Shown: in pieces, positions 54,480 through 62,969 of the stretch | Layout of the letters: every line of letters starts with the position of its first letter | Numbering within the stretch: the stretch's first letter is position 1 | Assembly (NCBI RefSeq): GCF_000960475.2 | Contig: NZ_JZDQ02000022.1 | Coordinates: 1-64,000 of the forward strand | Reading direction: 5' to 3' | DNA: 64,000 nucleotides | Source of the DNA: Nocardioides luteus | GTDB taxonomy: Bacteria > Actinomycetota > Actinomycetes > Propionibacteriales > Nocardioidaceae | The notes under the pieces: model-generated | What the model was told of the DNA's origin: nothing | Database searches by the model: none | Seen by the model: the letters and a program-made list of their open reading frames with translations, nothing else | Position numbers and translations under genes: made by a program

Positions 54480-55028
54480 TCACTCAGGCTTGGGCCAGAT
54501 GAGCTCGAAGCGCTCCAGGACGACGGGCATGTCCTCGGCGAAACCGCGGTCGTGACCGGCCTCCTCGGAGAAGAAGCGGCGATGGACCTCGCGCCAGTGC
54601 TCCAGGGTGCCGTCGCCCTCCCCCTCGGCCCGAGCGTGCTCCTCGGAGACCTCGTCGAAGGGCACCACGTCGACCGCGGTCGTCACGACGAGAGCCCGCG
54701 GGTGCCCGTCGCCGTCGAGCACGATCCCCAGGGTGCCGACGGTCGGGATCGGCTCCTCGGCGGCCTCGTAGTCCCACAGGGCCGAGGCGGTCGCCGTCTT
54801 CACACCCTCGAGGACGAGCTCGAGGAGCTCGTTGGACTGCTCCGGCGTACCGCCGAAGGCCCAGGCCGGCGGCTGCAGCGCCTCCAGCGGCGACGCGCCG
54901 AAGTAACCAGGTGCGGCGCTGAGGTGGGCATGGTGCTTCACGTCCTCCCAGAACGCGGCGACCTCAGCCTCCTGCTGCGAGTCGGAGACAGGTGCTTCAG
55001 GCGCAGGGGTCACGGCGTCGTCGCTCAT
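54480..55028 (-). CDS. ASCH-domain protein
   Basis: A 182-residue protein from the ATG at 55028. The ASCH fold is indicated by GVKTATASALWDYEAAEEPIP and VVTTAVDVVPFDEV, with the late HWREVHRRFF and VLERFELIWP strands. ASCH proteins are RNA-binding or ribonuclease-like regulators in some bacteria. It lies 25 bp downstream of the acetyltransferase gene and 10 bp upstream of the YjbR-like gene, all minus strand. Confidence 0.87.
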   Translation of the reverse strand: MSDDAVTPAPEAPVSDSQQEAEVAAFWEDVKHHAHLSAAPGYFGASPLEALQPPAWAFGGTPEQSNELLELVLEGVKTATASALWDYEAAEEPIPTVGTLGIVLDGDGHPRALVVTTAVDVVPFDEVSEEHARAEGEGDGTLEHWREVHRRFFSEEAGHDRGFAEDMPVVLERFELIWPKPE

Positions 55029-55053
55029 AGGCGACACTCAATCACAGTTGGCG

Positions 55054-55899
55054 CTAGCCGTGCCGGGACTCCACGGAGGTACGCGGCGCGGCGGATCGTG
55101 CCGTCACCAGCCGGCCCTCGACGTGCCAGCCGAGGCCGGCGTAGAGCGGCTCGCCCATCTCGCTGGCGACCAGGAGGCCGCGGACCGCGCCGGCCTCGCG
55201 AGCGGCCGAGGCGAGCAGGCTCATCACCGCGCCGCCGAGACCGCGGCGTCGGTGGTCGGGGTCGGTCTGGATGCGGTCGGCGACGGCGTCGGCGCCGATG
55301 ACGGCGATCGTTCCGCCTGCCGCCGTGGTCTCACCCGAGCGGACGGTCACCGTGATGATGCCGCCGTCGCGCTCCACCTCGGCGCGGTAGCCCTCCGGAA
55401 GCTCCCGGACCTCGTGCGTGGCGAGGTCGATCGACATCAGCGCCTCCTCGGCCTCGTTGGGGGTCAGGCCGCCCTCGAGGAACCACGGACGTACGCCGGC
55501 GGGCGACTCGGTCACCACCGACAACCATGCCTCGGGCGTGGCCCGCACCGCGTCGACGAGCCCGGCGAGCGTGTCCGCCTCGTCGGTCGCCACCCACTCG
55601 ACGCTCCGTCCCGGCTCCCCCACCTCGACGCGTACGCCGCCGGCCACCGCGGCGGGCCGCGGCAAGCCCCGCGCGTAGGCCCAGCCCCGGGCCCACCGGG
55701 AGACCGTGTCCGGGAGATCAGCGGCATCGGCGGCCGCGGCGAGGGCGGCCTGACGGCCGCGGTACCACTCGCTCAGGACCGTCATGACCAGCATCACGAA
55801 GGCCAGCGCGATGGCGCGAAGGTCCAGTGACACGAACCCGACGACCGTCAGCGCAACCGCGACGACGTACCCGAACCACATCCGCCGAGGAGCCTCCAC
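55054..55899 (-). CDS. GNAT acetyltransferase with N-terminal membrane hairpin
   Basis: About 281 residues from a GTG at 55899; an ATG at 55881 is equally possible. Two hydrophobic helices (about 8-42) precede a soluble region and a C-terminal GNAT domain whose acetyl-CoA loop is DPDHRRRGLGGAVMSLLASAA. The frame stays open upstream, but that part is shadow of the next gene. A membrane-anchored GNAT is uncommon; the acceptor is unknown. Confidence 0.78.
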   Translation of the reverse strand: MEAPRRMWFGYVVAVALTVVGFVSLDLRAIALAFVMLVMTVLSEWYRGRQAALAAAADAADLPDTVSRWARGWAYARGLPRPAAVAGGVRVEVGEPGRSVEWVATDEADTLAGLVDAVRATPEAWLSVVTESPAGVRPWFLEGGLTPNEAEEALMSIDLATHEVRELPEGYRAEVERDGGIITVTVRSGETTAAGGTIAVIGADAVADRIQTDPDHRRRGLGGAVMSLLASAAREAGAVRGLLVASEMGEPLYAGLGWHVEGRLVTARSAAPRTSVESRHG

Positions 55900-55910
55900 G
55901 CCGACCGACC

Positions 55911-56549
55911 CTACCCGGCCCGGCCGACCCGCTCCCGCAGCGTCGCCACCCCCGGCCCGTCCAGATCCGCCAGCGCGACCGCACGACCGGAGAGCGCCAT
56001 CGCCAGCGCCTCGCTGGGACCGGAGACCTCCGCTCCCTCGCCCCACGACCAGTCCTGGTCGCTCGCGCGCAGCGCGAGCCCGTCGAGCCGGCCGGCCGGA
56101 ACCACCCCGAGCGAGGCCTGCTTGGTGGGCAGCCAGTCGAGCACCGCACGCCAGTCCTCGAGCGGGACGTCGGTGTCGAGCCCGAGCGGCCGGGCGCAGT
56201 CGCGCAGGTGGATGCAGTGGTCGGTGAACTGGCCCATCGGGCCGACGCCGGGCGCCGGCACCCGCTTCCCGGCGTACGTCCTGAGCAGACCGGTCAGCTC
56301 CGCGACCGGCCGCCGCGCCTGCTCCTCGGCGATCGCGGCGGAGGCGCGGTCGATGGAGCCGCCGGCCCGCAACGTACGCCACAGCAGCCGTCCGATCCCG
56401 ACCGAGAACGGCATCGCGCTGTGCCCCAGCACCTCCCTCACCGTCCAGGCCGAGCAGAGGCTCGGCGTCTCCAGCTGTGACTCGTCGAGGCCGTCGAAGA
56501 AGTCGGCGAGCAGGCGGCGGTTGGCTGCGGTGCGGGCGGCTACGTCCAT
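55911..56549 (-). CDS. Mycothiol-dependent maleylpyruvate-isomerase-family protein (DinB fold)
   Basis: Four-helix DinB/MDMPI family protein, 212 residues. Possible metal ligands are His in LGHSA and the two His in DHCIHLRD. The family uses mycothiol, the actinobacterial thiol, in several isomerases and transferases; many members have no known substrate. Located 12 bp downstream of the symporter stop and upstream of the GNAT gene. Confidence 0.87.
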   Translation of the reverse strand: MDVAARTAANRRLLADFFDGLDESQLETPSLCSAWTVREVLGHSAMPFSVGIGRLLWRTLRAGGSIDRASAAIAEEQARRPVAELTGLLRTYAGKRVPAPGVGPMGQFTDHCIHLRDCARPLGLDTDVPLEDWRAVLDWLPTKQASLGVVPAGRLDGLALRASDQDWSWGEGAEVSGPSEALAMALSGRAVALADLDGPGVATLRERVGRAG

Positions 56550-56561
56550 GCCGCCATCGTG

Positions 56562-57830
56562 TCAGGCCGCGGCCTCCTCCGGGACCGGCTCGACGGCCGA
56601 CTTCGTCCCGGCGTAGACGTCCCGGTCGATCTCACCGGCACCGTGGGCGACCAGCAGCGCGACCATGGTGTCGCCGTTGACGTTGAGGAACGTACGCAGG
56701 ATCCCGGTGAACCAGTCGACGGCGATCAGCAGCCCGGCGGCCTCGATGGGCAGGTCCAGCGACGTGGCCAGGAAGATCGCGACGACCGGGAACCCGCCGG
56801 GCACCGTGATCGTGCCGATGTTGAGCAGCACCGCGAGCGCCATGCCGAGAGCGATGTCTCCGGGCGAGAGCGAGACGCCGGAGGCCTGGGCGATGAAGAG
56901 CACCACGATCGTGTAGTTGAGGACCGCGCCGCACGAGCCCATCGTCATCCCCAGGCAGAGGGTGAAGTCGGCGACCCGCTTCGAGATCCCGAACTTCTCG
57001 ACCGCGTTCTTCAGCACCGTCGGGAAGGTGACCGCCGAGGAGGTCGTGGTGACGGCCACGACGGTCTGCTCGGCGAGCTTGGCCGGCATGAGCAGCGGGT
57101 TGAGCCGGGTGACGGCGACGACCACGACCAGGTAGAGAGCGGAGATGATCACCACCCCGGCCAGGGTCGCGCCGAGGTAGGCGAGGGCGGTGGTGACCAC
57201 CGCGAAGCCGACGCGGCCGGCGAGATCCGCGAGGAGGCAGAAGACCCCGATCGGGGCCAGCAGCATGACGTACCTGATCATCAGCAGGACGATCGCCTGG
57301 ACCTGCTCGAAGAACGGGAGCACCACGGTCGGGCCGTTCACGGCGGTGTAGCGGTTGAGCGCGAGGCCGAAGAGCAGGGCGAAGACGATGATCGGCACCA
57401 TCGCGCCGGTGGCCATCGCCTCGACCACGTTGGTCGACACGAAGCCGGTCACCGTCTGCTGCCACCCGACCGCGGTCTCCGCGGCCGAGTCGGTCAGCGC
57501 CGGGTCGAGCGCGCCGTCGTAGCGCATCCCCGTGCCCGGCTGGATCAGCTCCGCGAGCCCCCAGCCGACGAAGGCGGCGACCACCGCGAAGCCCAGCATC
57601 CAGCCGAAGGTCGCACCCGCCATCCTGCCCGCCCCGGCACCGGTCATCGCGCCCGTCGCGACGATCACCGACGAGGCCACCAGCGGGACGATCGACATCT
57701 GGATCAGCCGGATGAAGATGTCACCGACGAACTTGAGGTTCGCCGCCCACTCCCCCACCACCAGGCCGAAGACGATGCCGGCGATCGCGCCGACGAGGAT
57801 CAGGACGGCTGGGGACTTCAGGACCTTCAT
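56562..57830 (-). CDS. Dicarboxylate/amino acid:cation symporter (DAACS, GltP-like)
   Basis: Glutamate-transporter-fold symporter, 422 residues. The two re-entrant hairpins show as TTTSSAVTFPTVL (Ser-rich HP1) and NIGTITVPGGFPVVAI (HP2 region), and helix 8 as DWFTGILRTFLNVNGDT with the substrate-binding Asp/Arg/Asn. A strong GGAGGAG precedes the ATG at 57830. Transports C4-dicarboxylates or acidic/neutral amino acids. Divergent from the whiB leader by 124 bp. Confidence 0.93.
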   Translation of the reverse strand: MKVLKSPAVLILVGAIAGIVFGLVVGEWAANLKFVGDIFIRLIQMSIVPLVASSVIVATGAMTGAGAGRMAGATFGWMLGFAVVAAFVGWGLAELIQPGTGMRYDGALDPALTDSAAETAVGWQQTVTGFVSTNVVEAMATGAMVPIIVFALLFGLALNRYTAVNGPTVVLPFFEQVQAIVLLMIRYVMLLAPIGVFCLLADLAGRVGFAVVTTALAYLGATLAGVVIISALYLVVVVAVTRLNPLLMPAKLAEQTVVAVTTTSSAVTFPTVLKNAVEKFGISKRVADFTLCLGMTMGSCGAVLNYTIVVLFIAQASGVSLSPGDIALGMALAVLLNIGTITVPGGFPVVAIFLATSLDLPIEAAGLLIAVDWFTGILRTFLNVNGDTMVALLVAHGAGEIDRDVYAGTKSAVEPVPEEAAA

Positions 57831-57954
57831 CGGGTCTCCTCCTACGTCGGGGACGGCGGTCTCCCGGACGCTAACGAGGCCGCGTACGCCACGGGTTAAG
57901 CCGCCGTCACCGGCACGTTTCCGCCGACAAACCAGTGGTAGGGCGCAGGGCGGG

Positions 57955-58056
57955 ATGAATACCATGGTTGTCATGCGCGAGACGACGATCTGCAAGACCC
58001 CGGGCCGGCCGGTCCTGGGCGTGGATTTTGTGCGCACGGAGCCGCATCAGGCGTAG
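57955..58056 (+). CDS. Leader small ORF upstream of whiB
   Basis: A 33-codon ORF from the ATG at 57955 (alternative starts at 57964 and 57973), followed by an intrinsic terminator and then a whiB gene. The peptide has no recognisable domain. Position and layout resemble the ribosome-mediated attenuation leaders described for whiB7/wblC, so its translation, not its product, may matter. Expression is inferred only. Confidence 0.5.
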   Translation: MNTMVVMRETTICKTPGRPVLGVDFVRTEPHQA

Positions 58057-58075
58057 GTGCTCAGTCGCACCCACC

Positions 58076-58110
58076 AGGGCCGCTCCGATCGACGGGGGCG
58101 GCCCTTTCTC
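58076..58110 (+). terminator. Intrinsic terminator in the whiB leader
   Basis: AGGGCCGC (58076-58083) pairs with GCGGCCCT (58098-58105); three inner pairs including one G-U lengthen the stem to 11, with an 8-nt loop, followed by TTCTC. It lies 20 bp after the small-ORF stop and 36 bp before the whiB ATG, where it would block whiB unless read through. Confidence 0.75.
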
Positions 58111-58145
58111 ATGTCCAGCAGCAGCATCACCAGGAGGTGAACGAG

Positions 58146-58487
58146 ATGGAGATCATCACACTTTTCGGAGACGGCAACAGCTCCAAGACCTATGAGCTGA
58201 CGCTGAAGCACCCGACTCCCCAGACCGACGAGTGGGCCTGCGTGGGCGAGGACCCGGAGCTCTTTCACCCCGACGACCTCGCCCAGCTCGCCGAAGCCCA
58301 GGAGGTCTGCGCGGACTGCCCGATGCGCCAGACCTGCCTCGATCTCGGCGTCGCCCGCCGGGAGTGGGGCGTGTGGGGCGGTGTCCTGCTGGAGAGCGGC
58401 AGACCCCGGGACACTCCCAGGATCGCCGGGAGAAAGCCCTACAAGCGCAGCCAGGAAGCGATCGCTCGCGCCCGCAGGATCGCCTGA
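58146..58487 (+). CDS. WhiB-family iron-sulfur transcriptional regulator
   Basis: WhiB-like protein, 113 residues. Four cluster-binding Cys are visible (WAC, then EVCADC and QTC), followed by the WGVWGG turn that contacts the sigma factor. The C-terminus has a single GRP (SGRPRDTP) and a basic tail (AGRKPYKRSQEAIARARRIA), weaker than the RGRP AT-hook of true WhiB7. AGGAGGTGA fixes the ATG at 58146. The leader small ORF and terminator point to attenuation control. Confidence 0.92.
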   Translation: MEIITLFGDGNSSKTYELTLKHPTPQTDEWACVGEDPELFHPDDLAQLAEAQEVCADCPMRQTCLDLGVARREWGVWGGVLLESGRPRDTPRIAGRKPYKRSQEAIARARRIA

Positions 58488-58504
58488 AGCACCGGGCGCG
58501 TCAC

Positions 58505-58600
58505 GCCGAGTCGGCTCATCGTGACCAGAAATGCCGCCGAGTCGGCTCGTCATGACGAGCCGACTCGGCAGGTTTGGACGTCAGAACGCGCCGACTCGGC
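58505..58600. repeat. 31-bp inverted repeat array with 34-bp perfect palindrome
   Basis: Forward 31-bp unit 58505-58535, a second forward half meeting a reverse half as a perfect 34-bp palindrome (58536-58569), and a reverse 31-bp unit (58570-58600). Units begin GCCGAGTCGG and contain TGAC, echoing the 21-bp family. It fills most of the gap between convergent whiB (ends 58487) and ald (ends 58620), so termination for both is likely. Confidence 0.8.
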
Positions 58601-58619
58601 CTCAGACCGGTCAGGCCAG

Positions 58620-59735
58620 TCAGGCCAGGACGGTCTCCAGCGCGACCGCGTCGATCCCGACCGCCTCGCCCACCGGGGCGTTGGTCAGCTCGCCGGCGTG
58701 GGTGTTGAGACCCTTGGCGAGCGCGGCATCGTCGCGCAGGGCCTGGGCCCAGCCCTTGTTGGCCAGCGCGACCGCGTACGGCATGGTCGCATTCGTCAAC
58801 GCATAGGTCGAGGTGTTCGGCACCGCACCCGGCATGTTCGCCACGCAGTAGAACGTGGAGTTGTGGACCTGATAGGTCGGCTCCGCATGGGTGGTGGCGT
58901 GGGAGTCCTCGAAACACCCACCCTGATCGATCGCGATATCGACCAGCACCGAACCCGGCTTCATCCGCGAGACCAGATCGTTGGAGACCAGCTTCGGCGC
59001 CGCCGCGCCGGGGATCAGCACGGCGCCGATGACCAGGTCGGCCTGCAGCACCTGCTCCTCGAGCGCGAGCTTGTTCGACGCCAGCCCGTGGACCTGGTTG
59101 GAGTAGCGCCAAAACGACATCCGCAGCTTCTCCAGGTCGGTGTCCAGCAGAGTGACATCCGCGCCCATCCCGAGCGCGATGTTGGCGGCGTTCTGGCCGG
59201 AGACACCCGCACCGATGATCACCACCTTGGCGTTGGCCACACCACCGACACCACCCATCAGGGTGCCCCGGCCACCCTGGGCCTTGAGGAGGTTGTAGGC
59301 ACCCACCTGCGGCGCCAGACACCCGGCCACCTCCGACATCGGGTACAGCAACGGCAGCGCCCGGTTGGCCAGCTCGACCGTCTCATACGCGATCGCGGTG
59401 ACCTTCTTCGCCAACAACTCCTGCGTCAACGGCTTGTCCGCGGCCAGGTGAAGGTAAGTGAACAGGGTCAGGCCTTCCCGCAGACGGTGGTACTCCTCCG
59501 CCACGGGCTCCTTGACCTTCAGGACCATCTCGGCGTTGCCCCAGGTCTCATCGGCGTCGCCCAGGATCTTGGCGCCCACCGCGGCATACTCGCCATCCGA
59601 GATCGAGGAGCCGACACCGGCGCCGGCCTCGACGAAGACCTCGTGGCCGTTGGCCACCAGCTCGTGAACACCCGAGGGGGTGATCGCCACCCGGTACTCG
59701 TGGTTCTTGACTTCCTTGGGAACGCCGATTCTCAT
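58620..59735 (-). CDS. ald: Alanine dehydrogenase
   Basis: NAD-dependent L-alanine dehydrogenase, 371 residues, the standard length. N-terminus MRIGVPKEVKNHEYRVA with R15, catalytic K75 (LKVKEP) and H96 (YLHLAAD), the nucleotide loop IIGAGVSGQNAA and the later DIAIDQGGCFE are all present. Interconverts alanine and pyruvate/ammonia. A divergent Lrp/AsnC gene 68 bp away is the likely regulator, as with ald-aldR in mycobacteria. Confidence 0.96.
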   Translation of the reverse strand: MRIGVPKEVKNHEYRVAITPSGVHELVANGHEVFVEAGAGVGSSISDGEYAAVGAKILGDADETWGNAEMVLKVKEPVAEEYHRLREGLTLFTYLHLAADKPLTQELLAKKVTAIAYETVELANRALPLLYPMSEVAGCLAPQVGAYNLLKAQGGRGTLMGGVGGVANAKVVIIGAGVSGQNAANIALGMGADVTLLDTDLEKLRMSFWRYSNQVHGLASNKLALEEQVLQADLVIGAVLIPGAAAPKLVSNDLVSRMKPGSVLVDIAIDQGGCFEDSHATTHAEPTYQVHNSTFYCVANMPGAVPNTSTYALTNATMPYAVALANKGWAQALRDDAALAKGLNTHAGELTNAPVGEAVGIDAVALETVLA

Positions 59736-59762
59736 GGCACAACTGTGGACATGATGTTCGGT

Positions 59763-59783
59763 TCAGCGCCATAGATTCGCTGA
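59763..59783. promoter_or_regulatory. Candidate Lrp/AldR operator between ald and its regulator
   Basis: An inverted repeat TCAGCG (59763-59768) and CGCTGA (59778-59783) with a 9-nt AT-richer spacer lies midway in the 68-bp ald/lrp gap. Lrp-family proteins bind such dyads upstream of ald in related bacteria. The assignment rests on position and symmetry only. Confidence 0.5.
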
Positions 59784-59803
59784 TAATTCTCTAGGATCGG
59801 TGT

Positions 59804-60355
59804 ATGACATCGCGATCTTCGGAATCCCGCCCGATCCGCGCGGGCCGATCGAACAATGTTCGGGCACCGCGCAGCGGGTTGGAGCGGCGGACGGTCGAGC
59901 GTCCGCCGCTGGACGACATCGATCACATCCTGCTGGCGGAGCTCTCGATCGATGCCCGGATCCCGAACAACGCACTCGCGGCGAAGGCCGGCATCGCGCC
60001 CTCGACCTGTCTGACGCGGATCCGAGCGCTGCGCGAGCGCGGCGTGATCCGCGGCTTTCACGCCGACATCGACCCCGCTCTGGCCGGCCGGCCGCTCCAG
60101 GCGATGGTGGCCGTACGGATCCAGCCGAACGCCAGGAGCAGGCTCGACCCGTTCCTCTGGGATCTCTCGGAGCTGCCGGGGGTGCTCAACGCCTTCCTGC
60201 TCGGCGGCACCTACGACTTCTTCGTCCACGTCGCCGCACCGGACTCCACAGCGCTCAACGACTTCGTGGTCGAGCACCTGAGCAGCAACCCGGATGTCGC
60301 CCTCACCGAGACGAGCCTGATCTTCCAGCACGCCCGCTCGCCACGGTTCGCGTAA
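59804..60355 (+). CDS. Lrp/AsnC-family regulator, probable AldR
   Basis: Feast/famine regulator, 183 residues. A basic N-terminal extension (1-34) precedes the HTH (DDIDHILLAELSIDARI...LAAKAGIAPSTCLTRIRALRERGVI) and the RAM ligand domain (about 95-175). Divergent from ald, so it likely activates or represses ald in response to alanine. Its last 53 bp overlap the end of the convergent GH32 gene, an unusually long tail-to-tail overlap. Confidence 0.92.
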   Translation: MTSRSSESRPIRAGRSNNVRAPRSGLERRTVERPPLDDIDHILLAELSIDARIPNNALAAKAGIAPSTCLTRIRALRERGVIRGFHADIDPALAGRPLQAMVAVRIQPNARSRLDPFLWDLSELPGVLNAFLLGGTYDFFVHVAAPDSTALNDFVVEHLSSNPDVALTETSLIFQHARSPRFA

Positions 60356-61574
60356 GCGTCCACGTGCGGGACTCGCCCTGGGTCGGCATGATCTGCCGAA
60401 CCGGCTCGATCGCGCCTCCGAGCAGACCGTCCACGGAGGCGATCTCGATGACAGGGCCGTCGACGACGACGCGTACCGATCCCTGGGTCCACGGCATCTG
60501 CACGCTCTTCTGGCCCGGACGATCGAGCCGGAGGATGCCGTCGCGGACCGACACGACGGCACTCTCCGCCTCCTGGGACCTGAGGACCAGGAGGTCCCCG
60601 TCAGGCGCCGGATCCCACAGCATGTCGAAGGTGCTGTCGGCCGTCCCACCCGGCCCGCGGCGACCGTTCACGTCCGGGTGGGGCTCCGCGACCAGCCGGT
60701 CCCCGTGGACCGAGAGGACGTACGGAAGGCTCAGGCAGCTGGCCCAGCCTTCGGCAGGATCGCTGACCCCGCGCATCCAGAACATCAGGCACGGGCGCCC
60801 CTCCCGGTCGCGGAAGAACGACGGTGCGTAGTAGCTGTCACCGAAGCTGAGCTGACCCCACGAGTCCGCCTCGAAGCGCCCCTCGACGAGCTGCCCGATC
60901 CCGTAGCCCGCATGGTGGAGGACGTCGTCGTCCCAGATCGAGCTGACCATGATCCAGCGGCCCTCGATCTCGAAGAACTGGGGGCACTCCCACAGGGCGC
61001 CCGTCCAGACCGGCTCGGTCTCGCCGGTCGACCGCGACACCGCCACACCGTCGTAGTCCCAGTGCTCGAGGTCGGCCGAGGTGTAGGTGAGCGCCATGGC
61101 GAGACCGACGCTGTCGGCGGCGCCCACGAACATCCGCCAGCCCTCGCCGTCGCGCATCACGAACGGGTCCCGGTAGGCGATCAGGTCGAGGCCGGCCGGG
61201 GCCTCGATCAGTACGTCGCCCTTGGCCCAGGTCGTCCAGGAGTCGTCCTCGGGCGTGGCCACCCTGATCCGGCCGATGCCGATGCCGGGCTGGACCACCG
61301 AGGTGTAGAGGATGCGCGTCGATCCGTCGTCGTGGCGGACCAGGCTTCCGGTCCAGATGCCGTCGTCGCCCTCGCCCGGCGCGAGCGCGACCGGGCGATG
61401 CTCCCAGGCGAGCAGGTCGCCACCGACGGCGTGCCCCCAGTGGCAGTTCGGCGCCCAGACCGTGCTGTTCGGGACGTACTGGTGGAAGAGGTGGTAGACG
61501 CCGTCGTGGAACGTGATGCCGTGCGGGTCGTTGATCCAGCCGGACGCCGCGGTGAAGTGGAGGATCGGTCGCAC
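60303..61574 (-). CDS. GH32 glycoside hydrolase (beta-fructosidase)
   Basis: Glycoside hydrolase family 32, 423 residues. Five-bladed propeller motifs: nucleophile D16 in WINDPHG, RDP at 135-137 and acid/base E196 in WECPQFF. The GTG at 61574 begins at the stop of the GH172 gene, so they are coupled. No signal peptide is seen, suggesting cytosolic action on imported fructose-containing oligosaccharides. The C-terminal sandwich is short. Linkage specificity (inulin, levan, sucrose) unknown. Confidence 0.9.
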   Translation of the reverse strand: MRPILHFTAASGWINDPHGITFHDGVYHLFHQYVPNSTVWAPNCHWGHAVGGDLLAWEHRPVALAPGEGDDGIWTGSLVRHDDGSTRILYTSVVQPGIGIGRIRVATPEDDSWTTWAKGDVLIEAPAGLDLIAYRDPFVMRDGEGWRMFVGAADSVGLAMALTYTSADLEHWDYDGVAVSRSTGETEPVWTGALWECPQFFEIEGRWIMVSSIWDDDVLHHAGYGIGQLVEGRFEADSWGQLSFGDSYYAPSFFRDREGRPCLMFWMRGVSDPAEGWASCLSLPYVLSVHGDRLVAEPHPDVNGRRGPGGTADSTFDMLWDPAPDGDLLVLRSQEAESAVVSVRDGILRLDRPGQKSVQMPWTQGSVRVVVDGPVIEIASVDGLLGGAIEPVRQIMPTQGESRTWTLTRTVASGRAGRSGSSR

Positions 61575-61575
61575 G

Positions 61576-62928
61576 TCAGTTCCGCCCGTCGTACTCGCGC
61601 CGGATCTGACGAGCCTGATCGCGGTTGCCCTGCTCCCAGGCGTCGACCTCGAGCCGGCGCTCCTCACGGAGCGCGTCCCGTCTGGAGACGAACGCCGCCA
61701 TCCTCTCCGCCGCGGCTTCGCGGGCCGCGCGCTGGTCGGCGTTCAGCGGCGGGAGCGGAGCCTCGATGACGCGATCGACCGGTCGGAGCGGAAGCCGGTC
61801 CTCGACCTCCGGCACCGTCAGAGTCGGCGACGGGAGCGTCTGGTACCAGTACGCCGTCGAGGACCAGTCGTCGGAGAGGTGGTTCCCGTGGCCGTGCTCG
61901 AAGGTCACCTTGATCCGCTTCTCGAACCGGATCGGGTCGACGAGGTGGAAGCGATAGCTGTGGTGGAACCCGGGCACGTCCTCCTCGTGCACGATCGTCC
62001 CGTTGAAGTTGTACGCGTTGTGCTGCATGCCCCACGCGTGACCGAAGTAGTCCTCCATGCCGGTGCCGTGGAGGCTCGGGGGCCAGGTGTCGTCGTCGAT
62101 GAAGATCATGTCGTCGCCCTCCCCCCACCACGACCCCTGGAAGTGGCGCACCGCGACGTTGCAGCCCACGTAGTGACCCCGGCCGGTGGTCTCGAGCGCG
62201 ACATAGTTGTCGGCGCCGGTGAGGTTCGGGATGGTCGTCTCGATGCTGTTCGCCTGAAGGTCCGGACCCCAGCCCACGTTGGGCAACGAGCGCCGCCAGT
62301 GAGCGTGGAAGTACACGGTGTCGTCGGGCAGCGGGTCCGGCGAGAGCTCGTAGTCGATGTAGAAGTACTGCAGGTAGGGAATGTCGTTCTGGTTCTCGAC
62401 GACCACCCGGGCACGGTGCGCGAACGGCATCCGGAAGTAGCTGTTGAACGCGGCGCTGCCGCCGAACGTGTGCAGCTCGGCCTCCTTCGCCGACACCGAG
62501 AGAGGCAGGGAGTCATAGCTGCCGCTGAGCGAGTTCATCAACCCGAAGAAGTCGCCGAGCGGCGCGATCACGCTCGGCGTCTCCTGGTCGTCCCAGTAGA
62601 TCTTGAGCAGGATCTTCCGGTAGTAGTCGGGATCCACGACCTCCCAGCTGACGCCGAGCGCGTTGTGGATCTCGAGCATCGGCACGCCGACCACCTCGGG
62701 GGCGATCTGTCCTGGTCCGGGCTGGATCCTGCAGGACTGCGTCATCCAGATATGGGTGATCGCCCCTGGGCCCTCGATGTCCGCAAGAGTCCGCTCCTCT
62801 CCGGGCATCACGATCCAGTTGTCGCGATTGCGGCCGGTCTGGTCGAAGCTCGAGGCCCGCGCGCTGCGCCCCGGACGTGCGCGGGTGAGATCGCCGAGGA
62901 GGCCGCTGGAGGTGGATGGCGCACTCAT
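61576..62928 (-). CDS. GH172 (former DUF2961) glycosidase, putative difructose-anhydride or furanosidase enzyme
   Basis: DUF2961/GH172 protein, 450 residues. E270 in SWWGEGDD and E292 in HGTGMEDYFG are the conserved acidic pair of the family, which contains alpha-D-fructofuranosidase/difructose dianhydride I enzymes and D-arabinofuranosidases. The adjacent GH32 beta-fructosidase favours the fructan side. The polar C-terminal helix (from about 400) is unusual. A LacI regulator is divergent. No secretion signal is visible. Confidence 0.87.
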   Translation of the reverse strand: MSAPSTSSGLLGDLTRARPGRSARASSFDQTGRNRDNWIVMPGEERTLADIEGPGAITHIWMTQSCRIQPGPGQIAPEVVGVPMLEIHNALGVSWEVVDPDYYRKILLKIYWDDQETPSVIAPLGDFFGLMNSLSGSYDSLPLSVSAKEAELHTFGGSAAFNSYFRMPFAHRARVVVENQNDIPYLQYFYIDYELSPDPLPDDTVYFHAHWRRSLPNVGWGPDLQANSIETTIPNLTGADNYVALETTGRGHYVGCNVAVRHFQGSWWGEGDDMIFIDDDTWPPSLHGTGMEDYFGHAWGMQHNAYNFNGTIVHEEDVPGFHHSYRFHLVDPIRFEKRIKVTFEHGHGNHLSDDWSSTAYWYQTLPSPTLTVPEVEDRLPLRPVDRVIEAPLPPLNADQRAAREAAAERMAAFVSRRDALREERRLEVDAWEQGNRDQARQIRREYDGRN

Positions 62929-62969
62929 GGTTGTCCTTTCACTGCGTCCGGGTGGGGCCCGAACGTCAT

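Noticed and set aside
55900-56382. Long N-terminal extension of the GNAT protein
   Set aside because: It is a shadow frame of the maleylpyruvate-isomerase-family gene on the same strand.
58146-58487. Naming the gene whiB7
   Set aside because: The leader fits, but the RGRP hook is degraded and the N-terminus differs, so only the family is assigned.
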